From Lonicera japonica (Eukaryota; Streptophyta; Magnoliopsida; Dipsacales; Caprifoliaceae), in contig CM038471.1 of the NCBI GenBank assembly GCA_021464415.1, positions 11,861,173-11,925,172 of the forward strand: a DNA stretch of 64,000 nt. Direction: 5' to 3'. The first letter of the stretch is position 1, and each line of letters starts with the position of its first letter. The position numbers and the translations under genes are program-made. The notes below the pieces were generated by a model, which had not been told where the DNA came from, ran no database searches, and saw nothing but the letters and a program-made list of their open reading frames with translations. Positions 1 through 11,204 of the stretch are shown here, piece by piece.

Positions 1-240
1 TTCTATACTTATAAATAGAATTAAGGAAATTATAGAGAGAGAAGTTGGTAGCTTGTATTATCATCCAAATTGATCGCCTTTGAGTTAATACAAAGTAAGC
101 ACACACAAAAGGAGGACGTACTACCGGAATAGTATAAGCGTTACTGGGGGAACCTACCTTAAAAAAAATGTCATGTGTTCATTATTGCGCCGCATTTATT
201 TTTTATTTATCGATATTCGCATATTGATTGGTTAATTATC
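1..240. other. Possible 3' end of a Copia LTR (fragment)
   Basis: The stretch has a composition seen at the 3' end of many plant Copia LTRs: a short GGAGGACGTA-type segment near 110-120, a GGGGGAACC segment near 145, then an AT-rich tail. The partner LTR and the internal part would lie before the window, and no CA-plus-target-duplication boundary can be fixed. This rests on general resemblance only; it could equally be unique intergenic DNA. Confidence 0.25.
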
Positions 241-274
241 TATTTCTAGATTTTGACATCATCAATCTTAATTT

Positions 275-960
275 GATTAGTCCTTTTCTGTATATGCACA
301 CGTCATGTCTGCACTACCCAGATATATTTAATTTAAACTAAAATATAATATAAAGATGTTAAGTAGTTTAATAATTAATTTAAATAGCAGATAAGTTTGT
401 TCAAGGTCTAAAGTTCAAACATGTATATATCTATTTTTAAATATATCAACTTAGTTATTTATTTATTTTATCTCCTCTTATTAATTTTACTCTCGATCAC
501 TCCCTCTCTCGATCATTCGCTTCTTTAATAAAAGACTTCAAATTATATATAAGTTGTTTCATTCAACGGATTGTTACATCTTCTCAAGGTAATTTTATTT
601 ATTAATTTTGTTTGACTTAACTTTTTAAATTATTTTCAATGAATCTGTTAATATATAATATTTTGTTTAAGATTTTCTTTTTGTATAATTGTATTATTCA
701 TTTAGATTGTTCGATCTTACCCATATCAAGTTTTATTATATTGTTCTTTTCTTTATACTTTTTTTTAGTTTAAATTTATGAATAAAGTCATGTCTACTAG
801 AAATTATACATATGGATGGAAAAAAAAAAGTGAGACGAGTTTATTTAATCTAAAAAGGATGCTATAGATAAATTTGTTAAGAAGAGATATGGTTCATGTA
901 AAAATTCATGTATTAGAATTTAGAAATATAGATAAATTATTTATTTATATAAAAAAGGGT
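275..960 (+). repeat. Segment-R homologue, 3' part (copy i)
   Basis: The order and wording match 52490-52920 and the paired flanks 57590-57812 and 63616-63990: a TATATGCACA block, a run ending TTAATTTAAACTAAA, the GTTAAGTAGTTTAATAATTAA stretch, the pyrimidine run, AAAAGACTTC, CAACGGATTGTTACATC, and the block around 795-900 that recurs at 63870-63990. No open frame is shared. Position 375-385 preserves the uninterrupted form of the site where the Copia element at 57813 inserted. Confidence 0.6.
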
Positions 961-2256
961 TCACTTCAATAATTTCGCCTAGTGCCCTTCCTAATCATAG
1001 ACTGCCACTGTATATATTATCGAAGTGTAAAATTAAATAATTACAAAAATAACTAAATCTAAATAACAAATATATTATCAAAGTGTAAAATCAAATAATT
1101 ACGAAAATAACTAATTAAATTTAAATAACAAGTCGACGTCCTCGTCAATGGGATGTGCTTTTGCTTTGAATTTCACTTTACAGTATGGAAAAGGTCATTA
1201 TTCATAAAGATGTTTTGCTTTAATTAATTTTCACATTATGCCGACCATAAAGTTGAAATTGACTCTTTGATTACATGGCAGCCTATATTTAGTTTAGCAT
1301 CAATCTCCAGAGCACGTTCACTGTACATTAATTTATTTTTTAAATTATATTAATAGATGTGATCAGATTTTTTTTTACATCGTCTTTAAATTTAATTTGA
1401 TAAAAAAATATTTTATTGAAATTAAAATAAAATTTATTAACAGACATAGTTAGATTATTTTTGATCAATCCTATTTAATTTTAGTTTTTCAATATTAAAA
1501 TATACTGAATTTATGTTTTGATTATTCAAAACGTTAGAATAGATAAAAATTTGACTAAAATGAAATTATATGAATAGACATGCTAGTTTTCAACTTATTG
1601 ATGTTTGTCATTTTAAATTCATTACATTTTAATCCTTTTTATTGTAGTTTTAAATTTTATTTATTTTACTATGTCAAATAGAACGGATATATATATATAT
1701 ATATCCTTAGATGGTAATATATTATTAAAGTGTAAAATCAAATAATTACAAAAATAATTAAATCTAAATAACAAGTCGTCGTCTTCGTCAATGAGATGTC
1801 CTTTTGCATAGAATTTCACTTTGCAATTTGGATAAAGACACATATCAATTATTCATAAAGATTTGTTCTTTTAATTTATTTTCACATTATTCCATAAAGT
1901 TGAAATTGACTCTCGGTTGCATGGCATTATAGCACAGATATTTTATATAGTGACATGGTATCTAAGACATATTTGGCACTAATTTTTTTTTTTTGATAAA
2001 TTTATATAGTTATTTGATTTTTTTGTATTTATTATTTTCTTAATACTTTTTGCATACAGATAAGATATATTTCAAATACGTTTATAATAGGACATACAAA
2101 CATAACGTGATATCTACTTCTTCATGTTCTTCTTCTTCAAAAAAACCTTAATCCTTCCTCTCTTATAGTTTCTCGCTCAATGACTCAAAGTTTTAACATA
2201 TTTCATGCATATAATATCTTTCTCTCTAAAATCAAATTTCAGCTCAAATATATATA
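961..2256. other. AT-rich intergenic DNA with two copies of a 200-250 bp repeat
   Basis: No gene is recognised. Copies of one dispersed repeat lie near 1013-1262 and 1716-1912; a third copy is at 29987-30233. Read on the minus strand, all three keep a similar peptide phase around the residues DEDDDLL, with Cys residues before it, although the surrounding DNA has drifted. The rest is AT-rich with short runs such as the AT run at 1689-1703. Homology of 1345-1560 to 29690-29860 shows that this block is part of a larger repeated landscape. Confidence 0.5.
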
Positions 2257-2404
2257 TCTATATTATAAAACACCATCTTTGACTAAATTTTTTTTCAATA
2301 AATATAAGAATCTAATGATTAAAAATACACATGTTATGGTGTGCATTAGTTCTACACCATTAGATGAGTTTTATACACACATCAAGATGTCACATCAAAG
2401 TTAA

Positions 2405-3130
2405 AACACTCACACCAATAATATACACATAATAAACTCTCACATACTAATAATTTTGTTTACATTAAAAATGTCATAACTTAAAATAAAAAAATTAAAA
2501 TTTAATAAAAAATTAATATTTAAAATCTATTAATCAAGATCAATTAAACAAGATCCATCATGACTATATAATTATGCAAAAAAAATCAAGAAAAATTATT
2601 AAGTAATATTTAACACCAATAATATATACAAAGTAAACTTTCACACACTAATAATTTAAAATAAAATAATTTTAAAATGTCATAACTTAAAATAAAAAAT
2701 TTAATATTTAAACTCTACTAATGAAGAAAATATATAAAAAAAATAATATTTAAATATACTAATCAAGATCAATTAAACAAGATTCATCTTAAAATATAAA
2801 AAAATATATTTAATATTCAAAATATACTAATCAAGAAATTTAATAAAAAATTAATATTTAAATCTACTAATCAAGATCAATTAAACAAGATCCATCATGA
2901 CTATAGAATTATGTAAAAATAAATAAATTATTGAGTAACATTTAACACTAATAATATGCACACAATAAATTTTAACACACCAATAATTTTTTCTATATTT
3001 AAAATGTCATAACTTAAAATAAAAAATTTAAAATTTAATAATTAAAATATACTAATCAATATCAATTAAACGAGATCCATAATGAATATAGAATTATGTA
3101 AAAATAAAAATAAAAAAAAATATTAAATAA
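2405..3130 (+). repeat. Irregular tandem repeats inside the Helitron
   Basis: At least three units of roughly 170-330 bp repeat the same order of words: ACACCAATAATATACACA, then TGTCATAACTTAAAATAAA, then ACTAATCAAGATCAATTAAA, then CAAGATCCATCATGACTATA. Unit boundaries blur through deletions. The copy at 29355-29535 has only one unit, so the expansion is specific to this Helitron copy. Confidence 0.55.
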
Positions 3131-3488
3131 CATTTAATGGCGTACTTTATATGCTCATACATTATTGGCCATCTCAATATGTCCTTTTTAGGAATGATAA
3201 CAATATATCAATCAAATTTTTAAACTATTTTCACATCATACCAACAGACGTAATTGAATTATTTTCACATAAGGTCTTGAGTTTAATTTGTTAAAAACTT
3301 ATTTTGCCGAGATCAAAATAAGATAAAAAAATATTATTAAATTTTTTTAAAAAAATTAAAAACAAGTCGGTCCAATCCGGTCTACTTTTAGTTTTTTTAG
3401 CATATAGATATATTGAACCTAAATTTGTCGATTTAGATTTATTACACGTTACTTCTTTTTATCTTATTATTATTTCTTATTTAATTTA

Positions 3489-3517
3489 CCGTGCCGGATG
3501 GCACGGGTATACCCTAG
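3489..3517 (+). other. Helitron 3' terminal hairpin and CTAG end
   Basis: A perfect 7-bp stem (CCGTGCC/GGCACGG, 4-nt loop GGAT) stands eight bases before CTAG. In the family, this hairpin marks termination of rolling-circle transfer. The following base is T, the expected host base. Confidence 0.7.
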
Positions 3518-3961
3518 TATATATACATATCAACACAAAAAAAATCACATTCAAAATAGAATCAAAACCACAACATTAAAAGAAAAACCCACAAAATCTC
3601 GTGAGCTGAAAATACAATTGAAAATAAATCAAATTACTGATCCATATGCAAAGCATTTAGGGAATCAGTATGTATTAGCTTCTAAAATTTGTGCATGGAC
3701 ATATATGTTTGGGGAAGCTTTGCTGAGATGAATTATTCCATGTGGGTATCATCTTCTTGTTTTAACAGGTTGGGCAAAAAGTTAAGGGAAAGATGATGGT
3801 ATCAAAATTTTCAAAACCAATCAGTTGTATATATATAAACAATCGAACATTATTTTATCACTTCAATTTTGAATGTGCAAGCTTGTCCCTATTTTTAATT
3901 TCCAATCTAAGCATTATATTTCTAAAATTTGTTTCTCCGAATTCTAGATCTGACTTAGTTG
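3518..3961. other. No recognisable gene
   Basis: The interval runs from the Helitron end to the outer Copia element. An open frame crosses 3498-3731 but begins inside the Helitron end and shows no family motif. A TTTTAACAG followed by GTT near 3760 could imitate a 3' splice site but nothing else supports an exon. Confidence 0.4.
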
Positions 3962-3966
3962 GATAG

Positions 3967-4249
3967 TGTTGGATTAATTTTTATATTAATCTAATTTTGG
4001 TACACACATGTATATTATTAATGTGTGTCATCATTTACAAGCCTAAAATTAAGTGATCTAATTTAAAGTTTTAAGTAGGCTTGAGGTTATTTGTCATGGA
4101 ACTAATGTGTAGATGCCATTATGTGAATTCTATTTCTATGAGGGGCGGAAATAGAATTATCGGAAAGTTCAAGGTGAACTTATGTAATTACGGCATTGGT
4201 CCCCAACCCATCCATCCTTATATAAGTTGTCTTCAATCAATGGAAACAG
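3967..4249 (+). repeat. Copia 5' LTR, left part
   Basis: Aligns base for base with 23817-24099, with about five substitutions. The Athila element enters after AACAG (4245-4249). The TATA box at 4219-4225 remains, but everything downstream of the expected start of transcription now lies 13 kb away. Confidence 0.93.
4219..4225 (+). promoter_or_regulatory. LTR TATA box (TATATAA) of the Copia element
   Basis: The same box is in the 3' LTR at 24059-24065. Transcription of the element would begin about 30 bp further on. The Athila insertion point (4250) is 31 bp downstream of the box, at or next to that start, so the 5' promoter is uncoupled from its own gag-pol. Confidence 0.6.
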
Positions 4250-5928
4250 TGATAAACGCATAATATTGTCATGTATAAGCTCTTCAGGGAGTCGCTTGAC
4301 GCGTTTGTCGCTTTTATTTTTGCTTAATTATCCTCTTATCTCAAGATTAATGTCTTAGCGAGTTTTGTATCTAACATCGTCCCGTTAGGTGTGCTTTTGT
4401 TGTGTTTCTATGTGTTTATAGGCGTAGGATGCAATGGCCTTCGAAGAATTGATCAAGCGCTAGTCAAAAGCTTGCAAAATGCTGATCTGAGGAATTTCCC
4501 AGAAGCATGATCGATCATGGGTATTCCATGATCGATCATGGTGCAAATTGGCCTTCAGGCAGAGGACCCCATGATCGATCATGGGTCTAGCATGATCGAT
4601 CATGGCCTGGCGGGGACAGCCACCAACTCCTGCTTTTAGCCTTATTTCGGGGGTTTTGGTTCCTAGATATTTTCTTTTGTTTATTTAATTAATTTTAGGA
4701 CTCCTTTAGCTATGGTTTTTAGTCTAGGGGATGAGATATAGATCATTATCTAGTTTTTACACATTTACAAGCTCTAGAGAGAAGGGAGAGCTAAAGTTGT
4801 ATTGTTCTTCATTTTCCCTTGTAAGTGTTTTGATTTGTAAGAATGATTTCTTCTTCTATAATATTTGTTTTTGCATCTATTATGGAGTAGTCTATTACTA
4901 AGGTTACGGAGGTTGATTGCGATATGATTTTTGGTGATTAATGGCTCAATCCATGTTTAAAGTTTGATAAATGTTTATGAATCCTTTGCTTCATCATATC
5001 ATCCATTCTTTCAAGCTTTCTAGGTATTTTCATGTTAAGTCAAGACTTTATATGCCTTGTATATTTAGTTCTTGGTTATTAATGATCATACAACATATTT
5101 ATATGGTTCTAAAAAGCTTGTAGTCTTTTTCCCCCATCCATGGAGTTTTTTTTTGTTTCCTCTTTGTAGAAATTACGAATAGTTCTTAAAACTCCATAGA
5201 TGGATTATAAAGTTGTTTAGCTTATCTTTGATTCATTTATTGATATATTGAGTGCTTCTTACACTATATGTGATACTTAGACTCTTTATTTTCTACCATA
5301 AGTGATAAACGACGAGTTGACGAATTTATCCCATAAACTTCATTCCGTTTCATTGTTAGGATTCACTTTTTAATTTTCATTCTTTAAACCATGAGATTTC
5401 ATACACTTGCTTTTTGTTAAATCTTTTTATGATGAGTTTGTCATACCTATCTCGGATTAGCTTCATCGGGAATGGGTTGCCTTGCTTCACACCCGTATCT
5501 AAAGGGTAGGAATGATAACCTCGTCTTTGGTGGAATGTCGTTTGTCTCTTTCTTGATATAGCTTCAATCCAGGAATGAGTTGCCTAGCGTCGCACCCTTT
5601 GCTATTGAGAGATACACCAACATTCCCCATATCTTGAGAAATATGGTGTTGAAATCTTTGTATGAGCTAGTGATCACCGTCTCTTAAATCGTAACTAACA
5701 TCCACCTACCTTAGTGCTTTCTTATTAATTTTCACAACTATTTTACATTTACGTTGTTCTACAACAAATCCAACTCATAAAAAAAATTCTGAAAACCGTA
5801 AAATCCGTAATCCATTCCATTCCTTTTCACTTATCCCTGTGGTTCGACACTCGGACTTCCGAGACTATATTACAACTTGACGTGCCTGCACTTGGGCTAT
5901 ATCAAAGCGCGTTATTTAAGTTGCGTCA
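4250..5928 (+). repeat. Athila 5' LTR (1,679 bp)
   Basis: It pairs with 15963-17576, which is shorter because of a loss of about 45 bp near its start and one missing palindrome unit. Remaining differences are scattered single bases at around the 1-2 percent level. It holds a palindrome array (4507-4603) and, at about 5465-5610, two GGAATG(G/A)GTTGCC...CACCC blocks that are also kept in the related LTRs at 30537 and 35953. The 3' end GCGTCA is followed six bases later by the primer site. Confidence 0.93.
4507..4603. repeat. Palindrome array, four ATGATCGATCAT copies
   Basis: Perfect 12-bp palindromes start at 4507, 4528, 4571 and 4592. Most extend to CCATGATCGATCATGG. Within each pair the centre-to-centre step is 21 bp, two turns of B-form DNA. 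The 3' LTR keeps three copies (16174-16249). Regularly spaced palindromes suggest sites for dimeric DNA-binding proteins; that is inference. Confidence 0.9.
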
Positions 5929-5934
5929 AGTTTT

Positions 5935-5952
5935 TGGCGCCGTTGCCGGGGA
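5935..5952 (+). other. Primer binding site, tRNA-Asp type
   Basis: TGGCGCCGTTGCCGGGGA begins six bases after the LTR and is complementary to the 3' end of plant tRNA-Asp(GTC). This is the usual primer of Athila and related Gypsy lineages. Confidence 0.88.
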
Positions 5953-6148
5953 CTAAGCCAAAAGGAGGATCTCGGGTTTTGTATAAAACCATTCTCTGTG
6001 AGTATCTCTCCATTTAATTAATTTATTTTTCCCCCTTATTTTTGTTTGATTTTGTAGAGTTCCCAAGGAGCTTTTCGAATCATTTTCCAAGCCCATGCAA
6101 GGGCGATTGTTCGTGGATATTCGAATTAGCCCCCCCACATCTCCAAGA

Positions 6149-7871
6149 ATGGCAAACCAAGAAAGAGCAGCGGATCACGAGAGCGATAATGAAGGGGAAG
6201 GTGCCAATAATGTTCCTCCTGTTAGGACCATGAGGGACTACCTTCAACCACCTCGGGCAACTTCGAATTCGTGCATTGTGCTTCCCACTGGCCAAGCCGA
6301 AGCTTTCTCTTTCAAACCGGGTATGCTTCAACATATCCCTTCTTTTCATGGTATAGAGTCGGAAAACCCATACTTGCATTTGAAAGACTTTGAAGAAGTC
6401 TGCTCCACATTTCGTGAGGCAAATGTTAATAAGGATGTCATGCGTTTAAAACTCTTCCCTTTCTCCCTAAAAAACAAAGGAAAAATTTGGCTAAACGCTC
6501 AAAGACCGCAATCAATTCAGTCTTGGCAAGAGCTGCAAGCGGAATTTCTAAAAAAAGTCTTTCCCGTGCATAGGACCAACCTTTAAGAAGGGCGATATCA
6601 AATTTTTCGCCAAAAGAACATGAAAGTTTTTATAAGTGTTGGGAAAGATACAAGGAACTTCTAAACGCATGCCCTCACCATGGTCACGAAACGTGGAGCC
6701 TTGTTAGTTTTTTCTACAAATCTCTCACCCCCGATATGCGTACATTTGTTGAGACCATGTGTAATGGTCAATTCTTGAGTAAGAATCCCGATGAGGCTTT
6801 ATTGTATTTTGATGAATTAGCGAAAGGTGCTCAAAATTGGAACACCTATTCCGAGGAACCCAAAGCCAAAACTCAAGGAAAGGGTGGGTTGTACCAAGTG
6901 TCCAATGAGGATGACATGGGTGCGAGGTTATTCCAATTGTCTAAGAAAGTAGAGGCAATGGAAGTAAGTAAGCTTAAGGAGGTCAACGTAGTATCCTCGA
7001 GTCAGTTGTGTGTCATTTGTGAAAATTCAGGACACACTACCGAGGATTGCCCTACTATTCCCGCTTTTCGGGAAGTCCTCAAAAATCCCGCCCAAGTCAA
7101 TGCTTTATACCAGTACAACCAAAACCGTAACCAAAACGATCCCTATTCTCAAAGGTATAATGAGGGATGGAAGAATCACCCCAATTTCAGTTGGGGAGGA
7201 AATCAAAGTCACAGAACCACAACCAATATCATCAGAACCAAAGGCAACAACAACCTCAAAACTCTTTTGCTCCACCTCAGAATCAAAATCCCAACCAAAA
7301 CTTGGAAGCGTTGTTGAGATCATTTGTGGACAAAACGGATCGTGATGTGGGTGAGTTAAAAACTCAAATGTCTAAACTCACCACCGCCCTAGCTACCCAA
7401 GAGAAGGGAAAATTCCCCTCTCAACCTTTAGTTAATCCTAGAGGCCAAGTTCAAGTCATAGAGGGAGGGGAGTCTAGCACCAAGTTAGAAGAACTCAAAT
7501 CTATCACTATCCTAAGGAGTGGGAAGGAGGTAGACAAAACTATTGTTCCTAAAACCCCCAAGGTGGCGGACATAGTTGAGCCCACAAATGTTGAGGAGGT
7601 TGTGAGTGAAGAAAATAAGAGAGAGGAAGAAAAACAAGGAAAAGAGGATCTCGAAAAAATCAAAAATGAGATCAAAGTTCCATTTCCGGAGAGATTGAAC
7701 CAACTGTCCAAATCTAATACCGAGATTTTAGATGTTTTTAGGCAAGTGAAAATCAACATTCCATTGCTTGACGCGGTCAAGCAAATACCTTCGTACGCTA
7801 AGTTCCTCAAGGACTTATGTACTACCAAACGAAGGTTAAATGTCAAGAAAAAGGCCTTTATGACGGAGTAA
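6149..7871 (+). pseudogene. gag: Athila gag, frameshifted
   Basis: Gag forms the particle that packages the element RNA. The start chosen is the ATG at 6149, which opens the segment resembling Athila gag; an in-frame ATG at 6095 is less likely. The N-terminal capsid region has the expected PxFHGIES...HLKDFEEVC pattern (6340-6410). A first frame break near 6583 and a second near 7205 split the protein in three. The middle part carries a zinc knuckle CX2CX4HX4C (Cys at about 7012, His at about 7033), which binds RNA in the family. The C-terminal part is rich in Asn, Gln and Lys and ends in a stop at 7872-7874, just before the protease. It cannot make full-length Gag as read. Confidence 0.85.
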
Positions 7872-8545
7872 GTGAGCTCCATCATGCAAGGCACGAGAGC
7901 CCCCAAGTTCAAAGACCCTGGGTGTCCCACAATTTCGTGTGTCATAGGAAATTGTAGGATAAAGAACGCATTGTTAGATTTGGGAGCAAGTGTAAATGTG
8001 CTCCCATATTCGGTTTATCAACAACTTGGGGCTGGGTGAGTTAAAACCCACAAGAGTCACGATTCAATTAGCGGACCGATCCGTTAAGATCCCAAGAGGG
8101 ATAGTCGAGGATGTGCTTGTTCAAATTGACAAGTTTTATTTTTCGGTTGATTTTATCATCCTCGACATGCAACCCGTGTCGAATCCCGCTAAAGAGATTT
8201 CGGTTATCCTTGGCCGATCATTTCTTGCTACTTCTAACGCTATAATAAATTGCAAGAATGGAATTGTGAAGTTAGCATTTGGAAACATGACTCTAGAACT
8301 AAACGTGTTCTCTTTGAGCAATCAAAGAGATGACAATGATGATGAGGACAGTGAACACGTGAACATGATAGAGTCATGTATCCAAGACCACTTTGTGGCA
8401 AATTTCGAATCGGAGTCAACGGAAGGTTATCTAACCACGTCCGATGAGCCCGAGGATTATATGCAAGTGTTTTCTTTGTCTGACAAACAGGTTGAATTTT
8501 CGGAGAAAGAGGAAAACTCATCATCGTCCACCAAAAAGCTTGAAG
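7872..8545 (+). pseudogene. pol (PR): Athila aspartic protease region
   Basis: The protease cleaves Gag-Pol. The catalytic Asp lies in DLGAS (codon 7977-7979), the form used by Athila and Tat elements instead of the DSG or DTG seen elsewhere. A frame break at the G run near 8026-8031 separates it from the second half, where the ILGRSFL flap/core motif is seen near 8210. It follows gag after an in-frame stop at 7872-7874. The acidic linker at 8330-8500 leads into RT. Confidence 0.8.
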
Positions 8546-9717
8546 GACAAATGGATCTTAAGCTGTTGCCGAGCAACTTGAAGTATGCCTTCTTGGGAGC
8601 TTCAGACACTTACCCCGTCATCATTTCGTCTGAACTTTCGGACGACCAAGAGGTAAGGTTAGTTTATTTGCTTGGTAAATATAAAAAAGCTTTTGGTTGG
8701 ACTCTTGCTGACCTCCAAAGAATAAGCCCTTTGATTTGTACACATAAAATTCACTTAGAGGATGGGGCAAAAACATCAAGGCAATTTCAACGTCGGTTGA
8801 ATCCTAACATGCAAGAAGTGGTTAAGAATGAGGTGTTGAAATTGTTGGATGCAAAGATCATCTATCCAATCTCGGATAGTAAATGGGTTAGTCCAACTCA
8901 AGTGGTACCGAAAAAATCGGGTCTTACGGTAGTCAAGAACGAATCAAACGAGTTGATTCAGCAAAGAGTCACCACCGGGTCGCGAATGTGTATTGACTAC
9001 CGTAAACTCAATGAGGCAACTCGTAAAGATCATTTCCCACTCCCCTTTTTAGATCAAACTCTAGAGAGGGTAGCGGGCCATGAACTCGTTCCTCGATGGT
9101 TTTTTCGGGTACAATCAGATTGAGATTGACCTAGATGATCAAGAAAAGACCACCTTTACATGTCCTTTTGGTACCTTCGCTTATCGAAGAATGCCTTTTG
9201 GTCTATGTAATGCACCGGCCACTTTCCAACAGTGTATGCTAAGTATTTTTAGCGATATGGTGGAAAGGACTTTGGAAGTCTTTATGGATGACTTTACCGT
9301 CTATGGTAAGTCATTCGACAATTGCTTAACTAACCTGGAACAGGTTTTGAAAAGATGTGTGGAAAAACAACTGGTTTTGAATTGGGAGAAATGCCATTTT
9401 ATGGTAACCAAGGGAATCGTATTGGGGCACATCATTTCGTCAGAGGGAATTGAAGTGGATAAGGAAAAAATTGAATTGATTGCCAAACTTCCTACGCCTA
9501 AGAATGTCAAAGATGTCCGATCATTTCTAGAACATGCTGGGTTTTATAGGAGGTTCATCAAGAACTTCAGTTCCATTTCCAAGCCGATGTGTAATCTACT
9601 GCTCAAAGATGCACCTTTTGAGTGGGACGACAAGTGTGAAGAAGCCTTTGTGTCTCTGAAGCATATGCTCACTACTGCGCCGATTATGCAGACACCAGCT
9701 CATGTGCGACGCAAGTG
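8546..9717 (+). pseudogene. pol (RT): Athila reverse transcriptase, frameshifted
   Basis: It would copy the genomic RNA into DNA. The fingers region with WVSPTQVVPKK (near 8885-8920) and CIDYRKLN (near 8990) is in one frame up to about 9080; the palm from FLDGFFGYNQI onward is in another. The catalytic motif is present as FMDDF (Met-Asp-Asp, 9284-9292). MPFGLCNAPATFQ lies near 9190-9230. The connection domain is readable to about 9690, where a further frame break leads into RNase H. Length and motifs otherwise match the family. Confidence 0.88.
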
Positions 9718-10060
9718 ACTATGCGGTGGGAGCGGTTCTTGGTCAACAGAAAGACAAGAAACCGGGTGTGATATACTATACAAGTAGGACTTTGAATGAT
9801 GCACAAATGAATTACACCACGACAGAGAAAGAGCTTCTAGCAATTGTCTTTGCCCTTAGACAAGTTTCGATCCTATTTGATAGGATCGCCAATCGTGATT
9901 TTCACAGATCACGCGGCGTTGAAGTACCTATTCACAAAAAAAGATGCCAAGCCGCGGCTTTTAAGGTGGATACTCTTATTGCAAGAATTCCATTTAAGCA
10001 TCAAGGACAAAAAATGAGTCGAGAATATGGTGACAGATCATCTGTCTCGACCCACATTTA
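9696..10060 (+). pseudogene. pol (RNase H): Athila RNase H, frameshift and stop
   Basis: It degrades RNA in the RNA-DNA hybrid. [12 protein letters not shown] gives the first catalytic Asp, ELLA supplies the Glu (about 9830), and TDHAALKYL (about 9905) carries the later Asp but in a different frame after a +1 change near 9858. A stop codon interrupts the C-terminal end near 10015, before the VTDHLSR motif that closes the family domain. Confidence 0.83.
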
Positions 10061-11204
10061 TGAACAACATTGAAGAAAGTCCGATCCAAGATTCGTTTCC
10101 AGATAAGCAATTATTGGCAATCTCGACGCTCCCATGGTATGCAGACATTGTCAATTATCTTGTGACCGACAAGATACCAAAGTCATGGGGCGCACAAGAC
10201 AGAAAAAAGTTCTTGAGCGAAGTGGGTCGATTCTATTGGGATGAACCGTACCTGTTTAAGTATTGTGTGGATCAGATTATCTGGCAATGCATCCCAGAGG
10301 AAGAAGTGGAGAGAGTTCTAACCTTCTGCCATTCTGAGGCTTGCGGAGGACACTTCTCAGCAAAGAAGACCACCGCGAAGATTTTGCAAAGTGGATTGTA
10401 TTGGCCGTCGCTTTTTAAGGACGCACAATGCTTCTGCAAGGCATGCCAAAGATGCCAAATGCTTAGAGGGATCTCCAAGCGGAACATGATGCCACTCAAT
10501 CCAATCCTGATGATTGAAATCTTCGATTGCTGGGGCATCGACTTTATGGGACCATTTCCATCCTCCTACGGTAACCTTTACATTCTAGTTGTTGTAGACT
10601 ATGTTTCAAAATGGGTGGAAGCCCAAGCGTGCAAGAAAAATGATCACAAAGTGGTGATCCGATTTCTGAAAGAACACATTCTTGCACGTTTTGGCACTCC
10701 CAAGGCAATAATAAGCGATGGCGGTACTCACTTTTGCAACAGACCATTTCAATCATTAATGCAAAAGTATGGTGTGAACCACAAAATTTCGCTCGCTTAT
10801 CATCCTCAAACTAATGGTCAAGCCGAGTTGGCAAATAGGGAGATCAAACAGATTCTAGAGAAAACGGTAAACCCGAACAGCAAGGATTGATCATTAAGAC
10901 TGACCGATGCACTTTGGGCTTACCGTACTGCATACAAAACAACTCTAGATATGTCTCCCTATCGCACAGTATACGGAAAACCATGTCATTTGCCAATGGA
11001 GTTGGAACACAAATCATACTGGGCAACTAAGATGGTTAACTGTGATTTCGAGAAAGCCGGGCTTGACCGTAAGTTGCAAATAAATGAAATAGAGGAATTG
11101 AGAAGAGATACATATGATAATGCGAAGATAAGTAAGGAGCGTGCCAAAATCTTTCATGATAAAACCATTTTGAGGAAAGAATTCAAACTTGGGCACAAAG
11201 TTCT
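10061..11204 (+). pseudogene. pol (INT): Athila integrase, N-terminal and catalytic part
   Basis: Integrase inserts the DNA copy. The zinc-binding HHCC region runs from about 10330 (HSEACGGH) to CKACQRC near 10440. The catalytic triad is visible: Asp in GIDFMGPF (about 10530), Asp in ISDGGTHF (about 10715) and Glu in QAELANREI (about 10825). A TGA at 10888-10890 stands where the family has a coding triplet. The C-terminal part is cut at 11204 by insertion of a solo LTR; the downstream remnant is 12604-12767. Confidence 0.88.

Larger units (their letters stand above)
2257..3517 (+). mobile_element. Non-autonomous Helitron
   Basis: The 5' end reads TCTATATTATAAAACACC directly after an A, a typical plant Helitron start. 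The 3' end carries a GC-rich hairpin (CCGTGCC 3489-3495 pairing with GGCACGG 3500-3506) and then CTAG at 3514-3517, followed by T, so the element sits between A and T as Helitrons do. There is no terminal inverted repeat and no target duplication, also as expected. Length is about 1.26 kb with no Rep/helicase coding, so it would need an autonomous partner. A diverged second copy lies at about 29200-29945 but has lost the hairpin end. The exact 5' base rests on pattern only. Confidence 0.7.

Noticed and set aside
3498..3731. Host exon after the Helitron
   Set aside because: The frame starts within the Helitron end, has no splice or family support, and is not repeated elsewhere.
6080..6379. 99-codon minus-strand open frame
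   Set aside because: Opposite the Athila gag N-terminus, no motif.
7451..7945. 164-codon minus-strand open frame
   Set aside because: Lies exactly opposite gag and protease coding sequence of the Athila element and has no motif of its own; it is a shadow frame.
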